A stretch of 64,000 nucleotides of DNA, taken from the NCBI RefSeq assembly GCF_016482785.1, contig NZ_JAEMXM010000001.1, positions 310,001 to 374,000 of the forward strand, read 5' to 3'. The notes beneath the pieces were generated by a model. That model was not told the DNA's origin and searched no databases. It worked only from the letters and a program-made list of their open reading frames with translations. Made by a program: the position numbers and the translations under genes. Origin of the DNA: Paenibacillus alkalitolerans. Its GTDB lineage: Bacteria > Bacillota > Bacilli > Paenibacillales > YIM-B00363. This document shows positions 61,593-64,000 of the stretch, one piece after another (position 1 is the first letter of the stretch; each line of letters opens with the position of its first letter).

Positions 61593-64000
61593 CTACACCT
61601 CTAACGCAAAAGAAACGGCCTGCTCTCTCGTCATTCCTCTTCCAATCGCAATGGCCTCGTTAAACGGCGCATCGCCGCATTCTAGCCTGCAGGTTCGTTT
61701 CGCCTGCTCGTAAATCCATTGAAACTGGGGCTGGGCCGCGGAGCCAAGATTGGCTCGTAATTTCTCGGAGACTCCGATCAGCGTAGCGGCCGCCCGGTAT
61801 TCTCCCAGCCCGCACAACGCGCTTGCAAGCCCCTCGACTCCTCGCGCGAGGAACCACGTTCCCGGATACGTTTGGCAGATGGCGATGCCTCTCTTGAAAA
61901 GTGCCAACGCTTCTCTGGGTTTCTGCCGGTTTAACGCAATATATCCCAAGGCCCGAAAAGGTCCCGACAACTCCAAGTCGTCTTTTGCTTTCTCGAATAG
62001 CGTGGCACTTTCGACGAGCAAGGGTTCCGCCCGTTCCCACTGCTGCTGCGCCACCAGGATGTAACTCAGAGAACCTAAGGATGACGCAAGGCTCCAATCG
62101 TCACCTGAATTCCTGGCATGCAGCACGCTCTCTTCTGCTAGCCGAATCGCTTCGTCCGTCAAGCCCGAATGCGATGCCAGCTGAGTAAGCATGCGAAGCT
62201 GAGATGCCAGGAGCGCCGGATGACCGAGCTTGCGAGCTTCATCCGCGCTTTGTCTGGCCAGGTCTTCGGCTTCCTGGACTTCTCCCATGACCCACAGCAA
62301 CACGCTAAGACCATGCTTCGCTTTTACCGCGTGTTCTTGAACGGAAGTTTGACTGTGCGTCGCCAGAGCCGCACGCAGCTGCGCGGATCCTTCCTGCAAG
62401 GTCCCTTCATGCAGCCAGTAATAATAGAGGCAGGACGCCATTCGTATTGCAGCTTCCGCCCGCGGATGATCGCAGGCTAGTTTCAGCGCGGAGCGAATGT
62501 TGGCGTATTCCCGCCGAATCGCCACGAATGCGGCATCCCGGTCTCGACTGCGGAACCCCCGTTCCGCTCTTTCTACGAATCGACAGTAGTGCTCGACGAA
62601 GCGGCGGATCATCCGTTCGCGTTCCTCGCCGGTGCAGTGCCTCTCCCATTGTTCGCTTCCAAATTGTTTAATCGTCTCGAGCATCGCATATCTGCGCCTA
62701 GGTCCGCTACTCGCCAAATCAACAGATAGGAACGATTTATTGAATAGGCTAGCAACCAAGCTTAAGGCCTCCTGACGATCGAACCGTCCGAGCGAGGGGT
62801 TCGATTCCTCATCCACGCAGATCTGTTCGACCGCTTCCAGCTCGAATCCCCCGGTAAAAGCAATCAGCTTCCGCAGCAGCTGCCGCTCTTGCTCCGTGAG
62901 CAGGGCGAAGCTCCATTCCAGGGTGGCTCGAAGCGATTGATGACGGGGTGCGGCCGTTCGCTTCCCGGCTGTAAGGACGGCGAACATATCGGACAGCCGT
63001 TCGTCGAGTTGCTCGATGCTGAGCACGTTCGTCCGGGCGGCTGCCAGCTCGATGGACAGCGGGATGCCCTCCAGACGTTTGCAGATTCGCCCGACGATCT
63101 TCACGTCCGCTTCCGATACGCGGAAGGAGGGAGACACGGCGGTCGCGCGCTCGATAAACAGCTGAACGGACTCGCGGGACAGAATGGCGTCATCTGACGC
63201 ATGATCCCGCAGCTCATTCTCCGTGGGGAACGTGAGCGGCGGAATCCTCCATACGCGCTCCATGCCGATGTTCAACGGCTCCTGGCTGGTGGCCAAAATA
63301 ACGACCCTAGGGGAGGCCGACAACAACCGCTCGATGAGAGAAGAGCAGAAATCGATCAAGTGCTCGCAGTTGTCGAACACGAGAAGCATGCATTTGTTCC
63401 GGATATGGTTGAGCAAGGACTCGATAAGCGGCCTTTCCTTCTGTTCCTTGACGCCCAATACCGACGTGATGATTCTCAGCGCCGAGAGCGTATCCATCGC
63501 CGAAGCGAGCTCGAACAGCCACACGCCGTCGGGATAAGAAAGGCAGGCGTCCGATGCGACCTTATACGCCAGGCGCGTCTTGCCACTTCCCCCGGCACCC
63601 GCGAGCGTGACGAGGGGGGAATCGGCAAGATGTTGCCGAATCTCCCAGACCTGTTCGAGGCGGCCGATAAATGAGGACATTCTGCTTGGTAGATTCGTTG
63701 CTCCATATGGTGCGGTAGCACTTCGCGGCGATTCATCGGTCCTGTGTGCCGGCAAACCTGCCGATCGGATTCCGGAGTGAACGTCAGCCTCTCTACCCGC
63801 AGAAGCAGCTGCGAGAATCGCCTCGAACCATTGTTCGTCAAAAAGGGGATACATCCGGTTGTTTCCTGACCTGTCGTCATGGAATCGACGGACCGTCTCC
63901 CAAAGCAACTGAGCCTCCGCGCGCTCGGAACCGCGAAGAAACTTTTGTTCAACGACAAAAAGTTGAATCAGCAATTGCAGATTATGAGCGCTCGGCAGCC
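61593..64000 (-). CDS. AfsR/LuxR-like AAA-ATPase transcription regulator, partial
   Basis: At least 801 residues; the frame is open at the right edge (upstream residues read LPSAHNLQLLIQLF), so the true N-terminus, probably with a winged-helix or BTAD domain, is outside. A P-loop ATPase domain has Walker A GAGGSGKTR (near residue 128 of the visible part) and Walker B LLVFDNCEHL. The C-terminal about 400 residues are tetratricopeptide-like repeats. The final stretch (GRGMTREQAVSFALEV) is family-typical. Such COG3903-type proteins act as ATP-dependent switches on promoters. No target is visible. Confidence 0.85.
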   Translation of the reverse strand, partial: LPSAHNLQLLIQLFVVEQKFLRGSERAEAQLLWETVRRFHDDRSGNNRMYPLFDEQWFEAILAAASAGREADVHSGIRSAGLPAHRTDESPRSATAPYGATNLPSRMSSFIGRLEQVWEIRQHLADSPLVTLAGAGGSGKTRLAYKVASDACLSYPDGVWLFELASAMDTLSALRIITSVLGVKEQKERPLIESLLNHIRNKCMLLVFDNCEHLIDFCSSLIERLLSASPRVVILATSQEPLNIGMERVWRIPPLTFPTENELRDHASDDAILSRESVQLFIERATAVSPSFRVSEADVKIVGRICKRLEGIPLSIELAAARTNVLSIEQLDERLSDMFAVLTAGKRTAAPRHQSLRATLEWSFALLTEQERQLLRKLIAFTGGFELEAVEQICVDEESNPSLGRFDRQEALSLVASLFNKSFLSVDLASSGPRRRYAMLETIKQFGSEQWERHCTGEERERMIRRFVEHYCRFVERAERGFRSRDRDAAFVAIRREYANIRSALKLACDHPRAEAAIRMASCLYYYWLHEGTLQEGSAQLRAALATHSQTSVQEHAVKAKHGLSVLLWVMGEVQEAEDLARQSADEARKLGHPALLASQLRMLTQLASHSGLTDEAIRLAEESVLHARNSGDDWSLASSLGSLSYILVAQQQWERAEPLLVESATLFEKAKDDLELSGPFRALGYIALNRQKPREALALFKRGIAICQTYPGTWFLARGVEGLASALCGLGEYRAAATLIGVSEKLRANLGSAAQPQFQWIYEQAKRTCRLECGDAPFNEAIAIGRGMTREQAVSFALEV

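Overview
The window looks like a chromosomal segment of a Paenibacillus/Cohnella-type Firmicute. The evidence is LplA/LplB/YtcP-type polysaccharide uptake genes, membrane-anchored AraC-family regulators, an S-layer-anchored glycosidase, a SleB-type spore/cell-wall hydrolase, a YfiB/YfiC-like ABC exporter pair with MarR, and strong AGGAGG-type ribosome binding sites. No rRNA, tRNA or CRISPR array was recognised.

Layout. (1) 0-1.3 kb: a small secreted protein, then a gene-free stretch of repeats that recur at 9.8 kb and 32 kb. (2) 1.3-9.2 kb, minus strand: a polysaccharide operon of two transporter permeases (both broken by internal deletions), an intact solute-binding lipoprotein, a large GH106-like glycosidase and a formylglycine sulfatase. 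(3) 9.2-10.6 kb: mobile-element debris with short tandem repeats and a dead tyrosine integrase. (4) 10.6-12.7 kb: an ECF41 sigma factor and its partner FAD oxidoreductase, the latter with a frameshift in an A-run. (5) 13.2-21.1 kb: a second, intact carbohydrate locus (solute-binding protein, two permeases, transmembrane AraC regulator, GH43).

(6) 21.2-31.6 kb is the most interesting part. A nickel/opine-type ABC importer (five genes), a MATE exporter and a metallo-hydrolase form one overlapping run. Its promoter carries a perfect Zur (zinc) operator between -35 and -10, plus a second near-perfect operator downstream. Next to it lies a decayed siderophore-type set (truncated ATPase, MFS exporter, truncated FecCD permease). 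Zur-like sequences lie exactly at the broken ends of several of these genes. I infer a zinc-responsive metallophore uptake/export locus that has been rearranged.

(7) 32-41 kb: an unknown gene that appears to start at CTG, a SleB-like hydrolase, a sarcosine/N-methyltryptophan oxidase-like enzyme, the ABC exporter pair with MarR, and a GPH sugar symporter. (8) 41-48.5 kb: two large agarase-like glycosidases, a TIM-barrel epimerase, and partial duplicated copies of neighbouring genes (a 5' fragment of the second glycosidase, a fragment of the symporter, a copy of the marR upstream region). (9) 48.5-54.1 kb: a plasmid-type HTH/coiled-coil protein, then a patchwork of truncated phosphoesterase, Tn3 transposase, IS21 transposase and ATPase remnants around a GC-rich foreign-looking MFS drug exporter, then a LysR regulator with a perfect 18-bp operator. 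(10) 54.2-64 kb: a 1485-residue secreted glycerophosphodiesterase with carbohydrate-binding modules, a YukJ-like protein, small membrane proteins, and an AfsR/LuxR-like ATPase regulator running off the right edge.

Functionally the window combines algal/plant polysaccharide use (sulfatase, GH106-like, GH43, agarase-like enzymes, two uptake systems, sugar symporter) with metal acquisition and several drug/lipid exporters. Many genes are broken at short junctions, so this is a genome-plasticity region.
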